Part shown: one piece after another, positions 62,908 through 64,000 of the stretch
Layout of the letters: the number at the start of each line of letters is the position of its first letter
Position numbering within the stretch: the stretch's first letter is position 1
DNA from: Oscheius onirici
Lineage: Eukaryota; Nematoda; Chromadorea; Rhabditida; Rhabditidae
Direction of reading: 5' to 3'
Assembly: GCA_932521025.1 (NCBI GenBank)
Contig: OW051472.1
Location: 6,448,001 to 6,512,000 of the forward strand
DNA length: 64,000 nucleotides
Program-made: the position numbers and the translations under genes
Notes under the pieces: model-generated
Seen by the model: the letters and a program-made list of their open reading frames with translations, nothing else
What the model was told of the DNA's origin: nothing
The model's database searches: none

Positions 62908-64000
62908 TTACAACAGAATATCTGAATAGTTCTTTAGAATCTCCGCCTTTGTCCAGTAGGAGTTCTGTGTTCCCTTTCTCTGAACAGAGAGGCTGGCCAC
63001 AGCCACAGCTGACTTGGCTGCATCTATTTCGCTCTTTCCCGCCATCAGGAGAGCACAAAATGTGCCACAGAAACAGTCACCAGCTCCGGTAGTATCGATA
63101 ACTTGTATTTTCGGAGAGACGACATGTGTACACTGACCTCTCGCCGCTACAACAGCTCCTAATTATTTTTTTTCCTGTAGCTAAATTCTGGACAAACCTT
63201 GTCCTCCCAGTGTGACAATTGCACAACTTGGACCCATTTGGAGCATCCGCTCAGCTGCTTTCTTGGCCTTATCTACGGTTGAAGCGGTAATAGATGTTAT
63301 GAACTCAGCCTGAAAGGTCTTCTGTGATAATTGTTGTATAGTCTGCTCAGGAAAGAAGAGGGTAATAAGTAACTATTCTTTTTCTCACCTCATTCTCATT
63401 AGTACAGACAATATCAACCAGAGACAGAATACTCGTGTCTAGAGCATGATCTCCAGGCGCCGGATTGAAAAATGTACGGACTCCATGTTTCCTTGCCAAC
63501 TCGAGAGCTTTTCTGTTCCCTTCCAGCGGAATTTCGGCTTGAATCATCACTATCCCTGCCTGTGAAAAGATCTCTTCCATTCTTTCGGCTACATCAGCCG
63601 TGAGCTCAAGATTGGCTCCCAGTGTTACGACGATCGTATTCTCACCGTCCTTGTTCACCGTGATTGTGGCGGTGGCTGTCGGGGAAGAGGTTGACTTCTC
63701 CATGTGCTGAATATTGACGCCAGCTTTTCCGAGACAGGAAATGTTCGAATCTCCAAAGATGTCATCACCGACCTGAATCCCTGCATGCTGGTTTCTCAAA
63801 AATCTTACCTTTCCCAATAAGGTGACATCAGCTCCGAGACGAGCCGCTGCTACAGCTTGATTCGCGCCCTTTCCACCGCCACCGGTCAGAAAAGCATTGC
63901 CTCTGACACTTTCTCCTGGTCTTGGAAACGTGCCCGTGTAGCTAAAATCCTAATTTCAAAGCAGAAAACAAGGTTAACCTGACAAGATCTTGTACAATGC
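62908..64000 (-). CDS. RBKS: Ribokinase, 5' partial (runs off the window)
   Basis: PfkB-family sugar kinase: YTGTFPRPGESVRGNAFLTG, then GGGGKGANQAVAAARLGADV (substrate-binding GGKGANQA), AGIQVGDDIFGDSN..., IVMIQAEIPLEGNRKALELA, TFFNPAPGDHALDTSILSLV, DIVCTNENEAEFITSI, CAIVTLGGQGAVVAA, and the ATP/anion-hole motif IDTTGAGDCFCGTFCALLMA with the catalytic Asp. Ends YWTKAEILKNYSDILL. The first few residues lie beyond 64000. Ribokinase makes ribose 5-phosphate from ribose and ATP in the cytosol. The exon holding AEFITSI is joined through an intron near 63310-63390. All motifs needed for activity are seen. Confidence 0.92.

Overview
The window is nuclear DNA of a small-genome animal, most likely a nematode. 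Evidence: 28-50 bp introns with TTTCAG-type acceptors; a MIG-2/Mtl-type Rac GTPase almost identical in its N-terminus to the nematode form; two genes with the nematode-typical C6 domain; a TTBK-like kinase; a Cys-form selenoprotein T; and, in about a dozen genes, a TTTCAG-like acceptor within a few bases of the start ATG with no upstream exon in sight, as expected for spliced-leader trans-splicing. I cannot name the species. Gene ends given here are coding start to stop; exons were joined by eye from reading frame, GT-AG boundaries and family similarity.

Left third (1-27 kb): a 5'-truncated SCHIP1 homologue (+), an SLC26 anion transporter (-), the MIG-2 GTPase (-), selenoprotein T (+), a secreted protein with two EndoU domains (+) whose 3.1 kb intron holds a complete antisense KCNQ-like potassium channel, an unrecognised four-TM protein (-), a 3.8 kb gene-poor stretch with tRNA-derived fossils and a palindromic repeat, RRP36 (-), a 445 bp MITE, the ArfGAP AGFG (+) and the mitochondrial fission factor Fis1 (-).

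Middle (28-47 kb): two PI4K-beta genes in the same orientation, separated by POLD3 and a TTBK-like kinase, all on +; then a large + strand gene for a Ser/Thr-rich, EGF-bearing, multi-pass membrane protein; an inverted duplication with small ORFs; and two tandem secreted C6-domain genes (-).

Right third (48-64 kb): ARS2/SRRT (-), ERGIC3 (+) with a 92-residue antisense membrane-protein gene filling one intron, a Tribbles/NIPI-3 pseudokinase (-), a gene-poor stretch, then a minus-strand run of ribokinase (runs off the window), SLC2 sugar transporter and histidine acid phosphatase, the last two only 103 bp apart.

No single pathway is encoded. The most notable structures are the tandem EndoU protein whose first domain has lost the catalytic residues, two nested antisense genes, a PI4KB duplication with a gene-conversion-like patch, and several MITE families with clear terminal inverted repeats and target-site duplications. 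I saw no viral or LTR element, CRISPR array or autonomous transposase.
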